NCBI RefSeq assembly: GCF_000381345.1
Contig: NZ_KB906405.1
Location: 62,001 to 126,000, forward strand
Length of the DNA: 64,000 nucleotides
Reading direction: 5' to 3'
Source: Deinococcus apachensis DSM 19763
Lineage (GTDB): Bacteria; Deinococcota; Deinococci; Deinococcales; Deinococcaceae
Shown: positions 23,203-33,513 of the stretch, piece by piece
Numbering within the stretch: position 1 is the stretch's first letter
How the letters are laid out: every line of letters starts with the position of its first letter
Notes under the pieces: generated by a model
Database searches by the model: none
The model's input: the letters and a program-made list of their open reading frames with translations, nothing else
What the model was told of the DNA's origin: nothing
Translations under genes and position numbers: made by a program

Positions 23203-24198
23203 CTATAGAAGCGCCGAACGCCAGCGCTCGTCGGGGCTCGTTGCCAGGCTTTGCAGGAGATCGAGCATCATCCCGAGCGGGCGTTCCGCCCAGGATTTAT
23301 CCGGTTGCGGGGAACGCCGCAGCAGAAACAGCGCGATCTGCAACTGCCGAAAGACCACCCGGGCCTCGAACGAGCCGTCGTCAGGGACGTCCCGCTCCGC
23401 GCGGTAGCCCTGAAGCATGAGGGGCGCCGCCCGCAGGGGAACGCCCGCGAAGTCGTGCGCCGCGTCGCCCCAGCCACACGCTCCCCAGTCGAGCAGCGCG
23501 ACGTAGGCTCCGGACGGATCCACCATGATGTTCGTGGCCTGGAGGTCGCCGTGACGAAACACCAGGTCGGGCGTGGCGTCTGCTCCTCGCTGCTTCAGGT
23601 GATTGATCCAGGAGGAAAGCCAACGGGCCTCCGACGTGCCGACGTAGCCCTGCCCGGCGAGTTCGTCCGGCCAGGCGTCGGGCGGCGGCAGTTCTTCGGG
23701 CGTTAACTGGGCGAGAGGTCCCGTTCGTCCCACCACAGAATGGAGACGGGCCAGGTCCCGGCCCACCTCGCGGTAGGCTTCCGGGGTTTCGAGAGGAGAG
23801 AGACGGAGCTGTTCGAGCGGCTGGCCGGGAACACGCTCGTACAGACCGTAGGGAACGGGGAGTACGTCCAGGGCATCGTCGAAGGCGACCAGGGCGGGCG
23901 TTCGCACCCCCAACGCACGAACGATGTTGACGGCACGAGCCTCCTTCAACGCCGCCTCGACGAACGCCGGATGCTGGCGGGGAACGCGCAGGATGAGCGA
24001 GTCGCCAACGGCAAAAATGGCGTTGAAGATACCCACATTCGACAAACGGACGAGGGCGTACCCAGCCAGCCCGTGACGGGCCAGCAACGCCTCCAGCCGC
24101 TCCGGGGTGAACGCCGGGAACTCGGGCAGGTTCAGGGAAGCCTCCACCACCTGGGCAGAACGGGCATGTCGGACGCCGGGGATCGCCGCGAGGACCAT
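23203..24198 (-). CDS. Aminoglycoside phosphotransferase (APH)-fold kinase
   Basis: A 331-residue APH-family protein. The catalytic loop is 'FRHGDLQATNIMV' (HGDxxxxN, with the Asp as base) and the metal-binding 'ALLDWGACGWGD' follows. The N-lobe contains a nucleotide-binding lysine region ('LILRVPRQHP'). The family includes antibiotic kinases, choline and homoserine kinases and metabolite kinases; the substrate is not predictable. A second APH-fold gene lies at 28003-28923 on the other side of the ABC exporter genes. Convergent with phoU. Confidence 0.82.
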   Translation of the reverse strand: MVLAAIPGVRHARSAQVVEASLNLPEFPAFTPERLEALLARHGLAGYALVRLSNVGIFNAIFAVGDSLILRVPRQHPAFVEAALKEARAVNIVRALGVRTPALVAFDDALDVLPVPYGLYERVPGQPLEQLRLSPLETPEAYREVGRDLARLHSVVGRTGPLAQLTPEELPPPDAWPDELAGQGYVGTSEARWLSSWINHLKQRGADATPDLVFRHGDLQATNIMVDPSGAYVALLDWGACGWGDAAHDFAGVPLRAAPLMLQGYRAERDVPDDGSFEARVVFRQLQIALFLLRRSPQPDKSWAERPLGMMLDLLQSLATSPDERWRSALL

Positions 24199-24244
24199 CC
24201 ATGGATTCCCTCCCCTGACTGGACCGTCAAGCCGGGGAACGTGG

Positions 24245-26050
24245 TCACAGCTCCCCCAGATCCTCCGCCCACAACGCCCGCATCTCCGCGCTGCGGTCCA
24301 GCAGTTCGGCGAGCGTGCCCGAGTCGGTCAGGTGCCCGTGCTCCAGCAGCAGGATGCGGTCGGCGCGGGTCAGCGCCGCGCGGCGGTGCGAGACGACGAG
24401 GCAGGTGGCGTCCGTCTCGCGGAAGAGGCCGTCCCACAGCAGGGCCTCCGTGCGGGCGTCGAGGGCACTGGACACATCGTCGAACACGAGGAGGTCGGCG
24501 TCGCGGGCGAGCATCCGGGCGACGGCGGTGCGCTGCACCTGCCCGCCGGAGAGCTTGACGCCGCGCGCGCCGACCTGGGTGTCAAGCCCGGCCGGGAGCT
24601 GCGCGAGGTCCGGCTCCAGCACGGCGAGGCGCACCGCGCGGTCCAGGCGCTCCGGGTCGCTGCCACTCAGCACGTTCTCGCGCAGGGCGTCGGAGAAGAG
24701 GCTGGGAATCTGGGCGGTGTACGCGCTGCGGGGCGGGACGAGGAAGGTGGCCGGGTCGGCGACCTCCTCGCCGTTCCAGAAGATGCGGCCGGAGTCACGC
24801 GGCATCAGGCCCAGCAGGGCACGCAGCAGGGTCGTCTTGCCGCTGCCGATGCGCCCAGTGACGACGACAAACTCGCCCCGGCGCAGGCTGAAGGTGACAT
24901 CGGTCATTCCTGCCCCACTGGGGTGATGGGCAGTCAGGCCCTCCACCCGCAGTTCCTTCAGAGGGCGGGCTTCAGGCGCAGTCGCCATGACGGGCGGCTC
25001 GTCGTACAGGTGGACGGGGTGGTGGGCGACCACGGTTCCGGGCGGCGCGTCCTGGAGCAGCCGTTCCATGCGGTCATAGCTCACCCCGGTGCGGCGGTGG
25101 CGGGCAATCGCATCGCCAAAAAAGCCCATCGAGCCGGTCAGGCGCGGGAGCAGGCCGATGAACAGCACGAAGTCGGCCACGTCGAGGCCTCCGCCCCGCA
25201 CCTTGTTCGCGCCCAGCAGCAGCACCAGCCCCACGGCCACGTTCACCATGTTGGTGTTCACGCCGCGGATCAGCTCGGTGAGCAGCACGTCGCGCAGGGC
25301 CGAGCGGCGGCGCACCTCGCCGAGGGCGGCCATGCGGGCGACCATCTGGTCCTCCCGCGCGGCGAGCTTGACGGCGCTGACGGCCCCGAAGGTCTCACCG
25401 ATAAAGTCGGTGACGCGGGCGGTCGCCTCGCGCATCCGGCGGCGGTAGGCGCGAATCTTGGGCGAGAGGCGCTGCACGAACACGATCATCAGCAGGAGCG
25501 GCGTGCAGACGAGCAGCGTGATGACCGGGTCCACCCGCGCCATGAGCGTGATGGCGATGAGGCAGTAGGCGACCAAACCCCAGCCGTCCACCCAGACCTC
25601 GGTGTAGGCGGCCACGTCGTCCACATCGTCGCGGAAGCGGCTGACCGCCTCGGCGGAGGTGTCGGGGAGGCGGCGCGAGCCCCGGGCGGTGAGCAGGTAG
25701 CCCAGCAGGTTGCGCCGCACCAGGGCGTCCAGCGTGTACCACAGCTCGATCCACGCCACGAACGCCCCGTAGAAGATGCCGAAACGGCTCACCCGCACGA
25801 AGGCGAACCATCCCACCGACACCCAGGCGGCGGCAATCAGCGGGTCTATGGGCGCGCCCGCCGCCCGGAGCGGGTCCGCCTCCTCCAGGTGCCGGAACAC
25901 CCCGCTGATGGCCAGGGTGAGCAGCGCGGGCGCGGCGTGGACCATCCCCCACATGAGCAGGTTGAAGGCGAAGAGTCCCGGCCGGTACACGAAGAGCCGC
26001 CTGGAGAGGGCGAAGGTGCGGTCATGGGTGGGGGTGGGCGAGGTAGTCAT
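24245..26050 (-). CDS. ABC exporter half-transporter, subunit with degenerate catalytic carboxylate
   Basis: A 601-residue protein with six predicted membrane segments in the first ~320 residues and a C-terminal nucleotide-binding domain. It has Walker A 'GRIGSGKTT' (about 398-406), canonical signature LSGGQ (about 499), and Walker B ending 'LLVFDDVSSALD', where the catalytic glutamate is replaced by aspartate. That substitution marks the non-catalytic half of heterodimeric exporters. The partner encoded 91 bp upstream has the complementary defect (LSAGQ signature, intact DE). The pair would export a lipid, peptide or drug from the cytoplasm; the substrate is unknown. Confidence 0.9.
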   Translation of the reverse strand: MTTSPTPTHDRTFALSRRLFVYRPGLFAFNLLMWGMVHAAPALLTLAISGVFRHLEEADPLRAAGAPIDPLIAAAWVSVGWFAFVRVSRFGIFYGAFVAWIELWYTLDALVRRNLLGYLLTARGSRRLPDTSAEAVSRFRDDVDDVAAYTEVWVDGWGLVAYCLIAITLMARVDPVITLLVCTPLLLMIVFVQRLSPKIRAYRRRMREATARVTDFIGETFGAVSAVKLAAREDQMVARMAALGEVRRRSALRDVLLTELIRGVNTNMVNVAVGLVLLLGANKVRGGGLDVADFVLFIGLLPRLTGSMGFFGDAIARHRRTGVSYDRMERLLQDAPPGTVVAHHPVHLYDEPPVMATAPEARPLKELRVEGLTAHHPSGAGMTDVTFSLRRGEFVVVTGRIGSGKTTLLRALLGLMPRDSGRIFWNGEEVADPATFLVPPRSAYTAQIPSLFSDALRENVLSGSDPERLDRAVRLAVLEPDLAQLPAGLDTQVGARGVKLSGGQVQRTAVARMLARDADLLVFDDVSSALDARTEALLWDGLFRETDATCLVVSHRRAALTRADRILLLEHGHLTDSGTLAELLDRSAEMRALWAEDLGEL

Positions 26051-26141
26051 GGAAGGCTCCGCTGGAAGGTGGAGGTGGCTGATGGAGGAGAGAAGGTGGG
26101 GGGAAAGCTCCCGGGGGACAGGGGAAGGGCGCCCGCCCTCC

Positions 26142-27935
26142 TCACGCCAGCACCCCTTCCTCCAGCGCCTCCGTCCCCGCCCGCAGCAGCGCCGCGTAGT
26201 GGCTCTGCCCGTCGTGAGCGAGGGCGGCGCGGGGGCCGTCCTCCAGCACCCGGCCGTCGCCCAGGACGAGGATGCGGTCGGCGCGGGCCACGGTCTCCAG
26301 GCGGTGGGCGATCACGATGGCGGTGCGTCCGGCGAGCAGGCGCGTCATCGCCTGAGTGAGCTGCGTCTCGGTGGCGGGGTCGAGGCGGCTGCTGGGTTCG
26401 TCGAGGATGATCACGGCAGGGTCGCGCAGCAGCACGCGGGCGAAGGCGAGGAGCTGCGCCTGCCCCGCGCTGAGGCTGCCGGTGGGCAGGGGCGTCCGCA
26501 CCCCGTCCTCCAGCCGGGCCAGCCAGCGCCCCAAGCCGACCTCGCGGAGCGCGGCCTCGACCTCGGCGTCGGGGACCGAGTCGTCGAAGAAGGAGAGGTT
26601 GTCGCGCACGCTGGCCTGGAAGAGCTGCACGTCCTGCGTGACGACTGCCACTTGGGTGCGGAGGCTGCGGAGCCGCACGTCGCGGGTATCCACCCCGCCC
26701 AGTTTCACGCTGCCCTCGGTCGGGTCGTACAGCCTCGACACCAGGCGGGTGAGGGTGGTCTTGCCGCTCCCCGTCCGGCCCAGCAGGCCGACCGTCTGCC
26801 CGGCGGGGAGGTGGAAGGAGATGTCGTGCAGCACGGGGCGCACGGTCGGGTCCTCGGGCGCGTAGCTGAAGCCCACGTGCTCGAAGCGCAGGTCGAGGGG
26901 ACCGTCCGGTAGGTCGCGCGCACCCTCGGCGAGGTCCGAACGCAGGGCGAGCAGTTCACCGACCCGGGCCAGACCGGCCCCCGCCTTCTGGAGGTCCTGA
27001 AGCTGCTGGGTCAGTTGGTCGATGGGTTCCTCGACCATGCTCATGTACTGGTACAGCAGGAAGGCAGTGCCCAGCGTGATGACGCCCGCCGCATACAGGC
27101 CGACCGCCGCGCCCAGGATGCCGATGTACCCGGCCGCGAACAGGATCATGCTGAGCTGCCACACGACCGCCCGCCGCCGCCAGGAGAAGGTGCTGCGCCG
27201 GAAAAACTCGCGCTGCACCCGCAGGAAGCCGCGCAGGTGGTGGTCCCCAGCCCCCAGCGAGCGCACGTCGTCCAGGCCCGAGAGCCGTTCCTCGACGTAG
27301 CCGAAGAGCTGCGCGCTGCTCTCGCGTTCCAGGCGGGTGGGCTCCACGCCGGTTTTCCGCACCCGGTTCATGGCGATCAGGGTCACGGCCACGAAGAGGG
27401 TGATCCCCACCCCCACCCGCCAGTCCGTCAGGTAGAACATCACCACCGCGCCGGTGAGCAGCAGCGCCGCCCCGAAGACCCGCACCGCGAACTGCGAGAA
27501 GAAGTTGCTCAGGGCCGTCACGTCGCCGTCGATGCGCTCGATCATCTCGCCGGGCGTGCGTTCCTTGTGCTCGCGCATGTCGAGCGAGAGCATGTGCCGC
27601 ATCAGGTCCGCGCGCAGCCGGTTGGTGGCCGTCCAGCCCACCCGCGCGCCCACGTAGGTGGCCCCGGCAGTGAGCAGTTGCACCCCCACCGCGAGCGCGA
27701 TGTACAGCCCCGCCAGCCGCGCGAGCAGCCCCACGTCCGCGCCACCCCCCAGCTTGGCGTTGTCCACGAAGCGGCGCAGCAGTTGCGGCAGCAGCAGGTT
27801 CAGCCCGGTGCCCGTGAGCAGCAGCGTGGCGAGGGCGATGACCTGCCATTTCAGGGGGCCGAGGTAGGTTCTCAGGACCCCCAGCGAACCGGCACGCGGC
27901 GGTGAGGAAGAGGGGGAAGACGGCGCGTCGGGCAT
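26142..27935 (-). CDS. ABC exporter half-transporter, catalytic partner
   Basis: A 597-residue TMD-NBD protein: six membrane segments, Walker A 'GRTGSGKTT' (about 385), Walker B 'AVIILDEPSSRLD' with the catalytic Glu present, and a deviant signature LSAGQ (about 487) in place of LSGGQ. In heterodimeric exporters the altered signature faces the degenerate Walker B of the partner, leaving one active and one inactive ATP site, exactly as seen in this gene pair. It is the first gene of the operon, with a TAGCCT -10 box 6 nt before the ATG. Confidence 0.92.
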   Translation of the reverse strand: MPDAPSSPSSSPPRAGSLGVLRTYLGPLKWQVIALATLLLTGTGLNLLLPQLLRRFVDNAKLGGGADVGLLARLAGLYIALAVGVQLLTAGATYVGARVGWTATNRLRADLMRHMLSLDMREHKERTPGEMIERIDGDVTALSNFFSQFAVRVFGAALLLTGAVVMFYLTDWRVGVGITLFVAVTLIAMNRVRKTGVEPTRLERESSAQLFGYVEERLSGLDDVRSLGAGDHHLRGFLRVQREFFRRSTFSWRRRAVVWQLSMILFAAGYIGILGAAVGLYAAGVITLGTAFLLYQYMSMVEEPIDQLTQQLQDLQKAGAGLARVGELLALRSDLAEGARDLPDGPLDLRFEHVGFSYAPEDPTVRPVLHDISFHLPAGQTVGLLGRTGSGKTTLTRLVSRLYDPTEGSVKLGGVDTRDVRLRSLRTQVAVVTQDVQLFQASVRDNLSFFDDSVPDAEVEAALREVGLGRWLARLEDGVRTPLPTGSLSAGQAQLLAFARVLLRDPAVIILDEPSSRLDPATETQLTQAMTRLLAGRTAIVIAHRLETVARADRILVLGDGRVLEDGPRAALAHDGQSHYAALLRAGTEALEEGVLA

Positions 27936-27941
27936 TGTTCC

Positions 27942-27947
27942 AGGCTA
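27942..27947 (-). promoter_or_regulatory. Putative -10 box (TAGCCT) for the leaderless ABC exporter operon mRNA
   Basis: TAGCCT on the minus strand ends 6 nt before the ATG at 27935. Confidence 0.5.
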
Positions 27948-28002
27948 GGGTGCCGGGCGGCGGGGACACATCCGCCGAGTGGCGCAGTTCCGGGGAGAGG
28001 CC

Positions 28003-28923
28003 TTAAGACATCCCCAAGAGAGCCGCGCCGACCTCCTCCCAGGTCCGGGCCCCGGGCACGCCGAGGTCACTCAGAATGCCCTCCCACTCGTCCGGGTAGT
28101 ACAGCAGGGCGCGAGCGGTCGCCTCGCGCACGTCTTCCGGGGAGAGGTGGAGCGCGGCAGCCCAGGCACGCCGGGCGGCGGGCCAGCGGCGAAACTGATT
28201 CACGGCGGGCGAGATCAGGTCGTGGGCCGGGGGCCCACCCCGCGCGTCGCTCCAGTCGATCAGCCCGGTCAGGGTGACCCACCCGCCCTGCTCCTCCAAA
28301 AGCAGGTTCAGGAAGTTCAGGTCGCCGTGCAGGAAGACGGGGGCCCTTGCGAAGCCGGGGCCGTTCCATACGACGTCCAGCAGGAATGCCTCGGCGCCCC
28401 GGGCGAGGACGGGTGGGGCGCGGAGTTCACGGGGCAGTTCGAGCCCCTGGCGCAGCAACAGCCCCGGCCAGTCGAAGGGCAGGTCGGCAGGCAGCGGCAG
28501 GGCCTGTACGGCGCGCAGCAGTTCCGCCTGCCGAACGGCCAGCCGGACTTGCTCGGGCTCCGAGAGCTCTCCCCAGACCTCCCGCAGAGGTCTTCCGGGG
28601 AGGCGCCGGGTAACGAGATATGCCCACTTTCCCAGCGCGCCCCCAGCCAGAAGCTCGGGAGTCGCCAGGGGGAGGCGGCCCCTCACCGCGCGGAGTGCCG
28701 CCGCCTCCCGCCGTGCGTCCCCGGCCCAGAAGGGGGGAACGAGCTTGACCACCGCCTCCCCGACGGCAAAGACGGCGTTCTTGCCCAGCCGGAAGCGGGT
28801 GAAGTCGCCCCCAGGCAGGGCGTGCCGCTCCCGCACCGCCTCCAGCGCCGCCCGCCAGGGCGCGAGGGGCTGGGCGTGGAGGGTCAGGAAGGCGTCGTAG
28901 GTGAGGGGCTCGGGGAGAAGCAT
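28003..28923 (-). CDS. APH-fold phosphotransferase, second copy
   Basis: A 306-residue kinase-fold protein with catalytic loop 'FLHGDLNFLNLLL' (HGDxxxxN) and 'GLIDWSDARGGPPAHDL' carrying the metal-binding Asp. The N-lobe has a lysine in 'AVVKLVPPF' suited to bind ATP. It is only distantly similar to the 23203-24198 kinase. The substrate is unknown; fructosamine kinases and small-molecule resistance kinases are possibilities. It lies upstream of the ABC exporter pair on the same strand, which would fit a modify-and-export resistance module, but there is no direct evidence. Confidence 0.75.
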   Translation of the reverse strand: MLLPEPLTYDAFLTLHAQPLAPWRAALEAVRERHALPGGDFTRFRLGKNAVFAVGEAVVKLVPPFWAGDARREAAALRAVRGRLPLATPELLAGGALGKWAYLVTRRLPGRPLREVWGELSEPEQVRLAVRQAELLRAVQALPLPADLPFDWPGLLLRQGLELPRELRAPPVLARGAEAFLLDVVWNGPGFARAPVFLHGDLNFLNLLLEEQGGWVTLTGLIDWSDARGGPPAHDLISPAVNQFRRWPAARRAWAAALHLSPEDVREATARALLYYPDEWEGILSDLGVPGARTWEEVGAALLGMS

Positions 28924-28984
28924 CCCGTCAGGCTGGGCCGCTCAAGCACACACCACATCTGCCGAGTGGCGGACCCGGGGCGCC

Positions 28985-29440
28985 CTACAGCTCCGCCAGC
29001 TTCGCCAGCACCACCTCGGGGCGCACCGTGTAGTCGCTCGTCTTGGCCTCCACGTGCTCGAACCGCACCACGCCCGCCTTGTCGATCACGAAGACGGCCC
29101 GGCCGGTCACGGCGCGCTCGTCGATGGCGACCCCGTATTGCCGGGCCACGTTCAGGTTCATGTCGGCGAGGAGGGGCACCTCGATGCCGTACTCGGCGGC
29201 CCAGGCCCGGTGGGTATGGACGCTATCGCGGTTCACGCCCAGGACCACGGCGCCCGCCTCGGCGAAGTCGTCCTGCCGCCCCGAATACTCGGGGAGTTGC
29301 ATGGAGCAGACCGGGCTGAAGTCGAGGGGGTAGAAGACCAGCACTACGTGGTTGTGCCCCTGGTAGCTGCTGAGGGTCACCGTCTCCCCCGTCGAGGAGG
29401 ACAGCGTGAAATCGGGCGCGGGCTGACCGAGCAGGCTCAT
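28985..29440 (-). CDS. 1-Cys peroxiredoxin (AhpE/Bcp-like)
   Basis: A 151-residue thioredoxin-fold protein with the peroxidatic motif in 'YPLDFSPVCSMQ' (Cys45, with Pro and Ser at the standard positions). No other cysteine occurs in the chain, so it must be resolved by an external thiol, as in AhpE-type 1-Cys enzymes. It would reduce hydrogen peroxide and organic hydroperoxides in the cytosol. The start at 29440 follows a TACACT box at 7 nt; the longer frame from 29488 is rejected. Confidence 0.9.
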   Translation of the reverse strand: MSLLGQPAPDFTLSSSTGETVTLSSYQGHNHVVLVFYPLDFSPVCSMQLPEYSGRQDDFAEAGAVVLGVNRDSVHTHRAWAAEYGIEVPLLADMNLNVARQYGVAIDERAVTGRAVFVIDKAGVVRFEHVEAKTSDYTVRPEVVLAKLAEL

Positions 29441-29447
29441 GGGGCTG

Positions 29448-29453
29448 AGTGTA
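29448..29453 (-). promoter_or_regulatory. Putative -10 box (TACACT) for leaderless peroxiredoxin mRNA
   Basis: TACACT on the minus strand ends 7 nt before the ATG at 29440. Confidence 0.5.
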
Positions 29454-29612
29454 GCGAGTGGGAACGGAGAAATTCGGTCCTGTCTCACCGCCCGAGTGTG
29501 AATGTTTCCCGCTTTACACCGCGTCCCAATTCATCGGTATCTGAGGAAGGAGGGACTAGCCTGGATGGGTACCGTCCACCCCCCTGCACCTCCGGACGGC
29601 AAGGAGACCGAC

Positions 29613-30713
<1,101 letters not shown>

Positions 30714-30729
30714 GTCACCCATCAAAACA

Positions 30730-30764
30730 GCGAGGCTCCTGCTCCGGCGGGAGCCTCTCGCTTT
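30730..30764 (+). terminator. Rho-independent terminator after the desaturase gene
   Basis: GCGAGGCTCC (30730-30739) pairs with GGAGC and CTCGC at 30750-30761 with a 2-nt bulge, followed by TTT. Confidence 0.6.
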
Positions 30765-30795
30765 GAAGCCTGACCTGCCAGGCACGCTCGCCCCG

Positions 30796-30801
30796 TAAGC
30801 T
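30796..30801 (+). promoter_or_regulatory. Putative -10 box (TAAGCT) for leaderless chrA mRNA
   Basis: TAAGCT ends 8 nt before the ATG at 30810. Confidence 0.45.
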
Positions 30802-30809
30802 GACTCCCG

Positions 30810-31970
30810 ATGCCCGCCCTCGAAGTCTTTCTCGTCTTCCTGCGCCTTGGTCTGACGAGTTTCGGCGGTCCGGTCGCGCATCTGGGGTATTTCCGGTCGG
30901 AAGTCGTGGCGCGGCGGGGCTGGCTGAGCGAGGCGGGCTACGCGGACGTGGTGGCGCTCGCCCAGTTCCTGCCGGGTCCGGCGAGCAGTCAGGTGGGCAT
31001 GACGCTGGGGTTGCTGCGGGCGGGGTGGCCTGGCTTGCTGGCGGCGTGGACGGCCTTCACCCTGCCCAGCGCCCTCCTCATGTTCGCCTTCGCACTGGGC
31101 CTGACTCGGCTGGGAAGTGTGGCGGAGGCCGGGTGGCTCGCCGGGCTGAAGGTCGCCGCCGTGGCCGTTGTCGCGCAGGCGGTGGCGGGGATGTGGGGCA
31201 GCCTGGTGACGGATCGGCTCCGGGCGGGGCTGGCGCTGGGGATGACGGCGGCCCTCCTGCTGCTGCCGGGGACCGGGACACAGGTGGGAGCGCTGCTGAT
31301 CTGCGCGCTGGTCGGCTGGCGATTTCTTCCCCCCGGAACAACCGGCGAAGGCCATCTGCCGCGCGTGCCCGTCTCGCGGCCGGTGGGGCTGGCCCTGCTG
31401 CTCGCCTGCGGGGTGGGCCTCCTGCTCCTTCCCCTCCTCGCGCCCCTGGGAGCGGGGTGGGCGCTCGCGGACGCCACCTTCCGGGCCGGGGCACTGGTGT
31501 TCGGCGGCGGCCACGTGGTCCTGCCCCTGCTGGAGACGGGATTTGTCCCCCGGTTCCTGCCGCACGAGACGTTCGTCGCGGGGTATGGGGCGGCGAACGC
31601 GGTGCCGGGGCCGCTCTTCACCTTCGCCACCTACCTGGGGGCGGCGCAGGGGGCGATCCCCGCGTGGCAGGGCGCCCTGATCGCCACGCTCGGCGTCTTT
31701 CTCCCCGGCGCCCTGTTGATGGCCGGGGCGCTGCCCTTCTGGACGGCGCTCTCGGGCCAGCCCGCTGCCCGTTCGGCGCTGGCGGGGGTGAACGCAGGGG
31801 TGGTGGGACTACTTCTCGCCGCGCTGTACGACCCGGTCTTCACCTCGGGCATCCGCGGCCCGCGGGAGGCGGCGCTGGCGTTTCTGGCCTTCGGGGCACT
31901 GACGGCTGGGCGAACTCCCGCTTGGGCCGTCGTGGGGGCATGTGCGGTGGCGGGGTGGGTGCTGCTCTAG
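30810..31970 (+). CDS. chrA: Chromate transporter, long-chain CHR family
   Basis: A 386-residue membrane protein built from two homologous CHR halves. The first shows 'LTSFGGPVAHLGYF' and 'LAQFLPGPASSQVGMTLG'; the second shows 'LVFGGGHVVLPLLETGFV' and 'AVPGPLFTFATYLG'. About ten to twelve membrane segments are expected. ChrA-type carriers export chromate at the cost of the proton gradient; some homologues handle other oxyanions. No chrB regulator is adjacent. Its 3' end overlaps the convergent YkgJ gene by 4 nt. Confidence 0.9.
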   Translation: MPALEVFLVFLRLGLTSFGGPVAHLGYFRSEVVARRGWLSEAGYADVVALAQFLPGPASSQVGMTLGLLRAGWPGLLAAWTAFTLPSALLMFAFALGLTRLGSVAEAGWLAGLKVAAVAVVAQAVAGMWGSLVTDRLRAGLALGMTAALLLLPGTGTQVGALLICALVGWRFLPPGTTGEGHLPRVPVSRPVGLALLLACGVGLLLLPLLAPLGAGWALADATFRAGALVFGGGHVVLPLLETGFVPRFLPHETFVAGYGAANAVPGPLFTFATYLGAAQGAIPAWQGALIATLGVFLPGALLMAGALPFWTALSGQPAARSALAGVNAGVVGLLLAALYDPVFTSGIRGPREAALAFLAFGALTAGRTPAWAVVGACAVAGWVLL

Positions 31971-32269
31971 GTCCCGCCCGCCTCCTTCTCCAGCCCGTAG
32001 ATCTGGAGAAACCGCCGGACGCGCGCCTCCAGGGTGGGCAGGGGCGCGACCTCGCCGCAGACCCAATCGGGCTGATAGTTGCGGCAGACGGCGGGCCGGG
32101 CGGCGTAGACGGCGCACCGGCAGTCCCTTTCCAGATGGACGCAGGGCACCCCCAGCGGCTTCCCCAACGCGTGGATGTCAGGGGCCGAGCAGCACGCCCC
32201 GCACGCCGTGCAGCGGCGCACGAGCGGGGAGCGGGGCGGGAAGTCGGGGGGCGCGACGAAGGGGTCCAT
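31967..32269 (-). CDS. YkgJ-family cysteine cluster protein
   Basis: A 100-residue protein with the YkgJ/UPF0153 cysteine pattern: 'CTACGACCSAP' near the N terminus, 'CVHLERDCRCAVYAARPAVC' in the middle and a last 'WVCG'. The eight or so cysteines are predicted to bind zinc or an iron-sulfur cluster; biochemical function is unknown. The start at 32269 ('MDPFVAPPDF') is chosen as most family-like; an in-frame start at 32308 is possible. It is 57 bp downstream of the hisC-like gene and on the same strand, so may be co-transcribed. Confidence 0.8.
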   Translation of the reverse strand: MDPFVAPPDFPPRSPLVRRCTACGACCSAPDIHALGKPLGVPCVHLERDCRCAVYAARPAVCRNYQPDWVCGEVAPLPTLEARVRRFLQIYGLEKEAGGT

Positions 32270-32326
32270 AGGCTGAGTCGAGAAGACGCTATCGCCTCTA
32301 CCTGGCACCCGATGTGATGCGGCTCC

Positions 32327-33412
32327 CTACCTGAACTCGCGGGCCGCGGCAATCAATGCGTCGTTCTCGGCGGGAGTGCCCACCGCGACGCGCAGGCAGC
32401 CCTCCAGCATGGGCAGACGATCCTGGCGGCGCACCACGATGCCGCGGTTCAGCAGGTGGCGGTAGGCGGCCTCGGCGTTCGGGGTGCGGAGCAGGTAGAA
32501 GTTGGCCTGGCTGGGGAGAGCCGTCCAGACGGGGTGATCCGAGAGGGCGCGGGTGACCCGCTCGCGCTCACGCACGACCTCGGCTGCCCGCTCGGCCACG
32601 TAGCCGGGGTTCTCCAGCGCCACCTCCAGCGCCGTCTGCGCGAGTGTGCCGACGTTGAAGGCGGGGACGAGCTTCTGAAGTTGGGTGGCGAGGGTGGGGG
32701 TGCCCAGCGCGTAGCCCAGGCGCACGCCCGCCAGCCCCCACGCCTTGCTGAAGGTCCGGAGGCTGAGGCGGTTCTCGCCCGCCCGCACGAGGTCCCGGTA
32801 GTCGGTGCCGCTGAACTGGTGGTACGCCTCGTCGAGGACGACGACCCAGCCCTCGGCGGCCTCCACGACCTCGTGCACCGCAGTTTCCGTGTCCACGAAG
32901 CCGGTCGGGGCGTGGGGCTGGGTCACGTAGAGCACGCCGGGCGGGTTCCCGCGCAGGGCCGCCTTCAGGGCCTCCACGGGCAGCGAGAAGTCGGGGTTCA
33001 GCGGCACCTGCACCAGCCGGGCGCCCAGAAGCTGCGCCTCCAGGGTGTACACGCTGAAGGTGGGGCTGACCGTCAGCACCGTCTGCCCGATCCCCGCCAG
33101 CTCGGTGAGAAGCTTGATCAGGACGTTGCTGCCCGGCGTCAGGACCACTCCCGCCGGGTCCCAGCCCTCAAAGGCGGCGACGCGCTCTTTTAATGTGTCG
33201 GCGTGCAGGTCGGGGTAGCGGTTCCACGGGCGAGCCAGCATCCGCTCGGTTGCCAGCGCCTTGAGGTCCGCCGGGAAGTCGTAGGCGCTCTCATTCTGGT
33301 CGAGCTTGATGGGTACGTCGATGGGGGTGAAGGGGTACGCGGGCACCGAGCGCACGGCGGGGCGCACCCCCGCGGGCTCGGCCGGGACCGGCACAGGAGG
33401 CTGGGAGGTCAT
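32327..33412 (-). CDS. hisC: Histidinol-phosphate aminotransferase
   Basis: A 361-residue class I/II PLP aminotransferase. The PLP lysine is Lys223 in '[17 protein letters not shown]'; Asp194 and Tyr197 ('[10 protein letters not shown]') bind the cofactor, and '[14 protein letters not shown]' is the substrate-end N terminus typical of HisC. It transfers the amino group from glutamate to imidazole-acetol phosphate in histidine synthesis; some homologues also act on aromatic amino acids. No other his genes are present in the window. Divergent from a TetR gene. Confidence 0.88.
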   Translation of the reverse strand: MTSQPPVPVPAEPAGVRPAVRSVPAYPFTPIDVPIKLDQNESAYDFPADLKALATERMLARPWNRYPDLHADTLKERVAAFEGWDPAGVVLTPGSNVLIKLLTELAGIGQTVLTVSPTFSVYTLEAQLLGARLVQVPLNPDFSLPVEALKAALRGNPPGVLYVTQPHAPTGFVDTETAVHEVVEAAEGWVVVLDEAYHQFSGTDYRDLVRAGENRLSLRTFSKAWGLAGVRLGYALGTPTLATQLQKLVPAFNVGTLAQTALEVALENPGYVAERAAEVVRERERVTRALSDHPVWTALPSQANFYLLRTPNAEAAYRHLLNRGIVVRRQDRLPMLEGCLRVAVGTPAENDALIAAAREFR

Positions 33413-33491
33413 GCCGCCCGTTCTACCACCCGTCGCGGGCCGGGGGTGGGCTGTCCACGCATACCAAACGGGCGTTCGCTTGTGCCCGTGC

Positions 33492-33497
33492 TAGCCT
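33492..33497 (+). promoter_or_regulatory. Putative -10 box (TAGCCT) for the TetR gene at 33514
   Basis: TAGCCT ends 16 nt before the ATG, implying a leader of only about 9 nt. Confidence 0.35.
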
Positions 33498-33513
33498 GCC
33501 CTCACAGCCTGCC

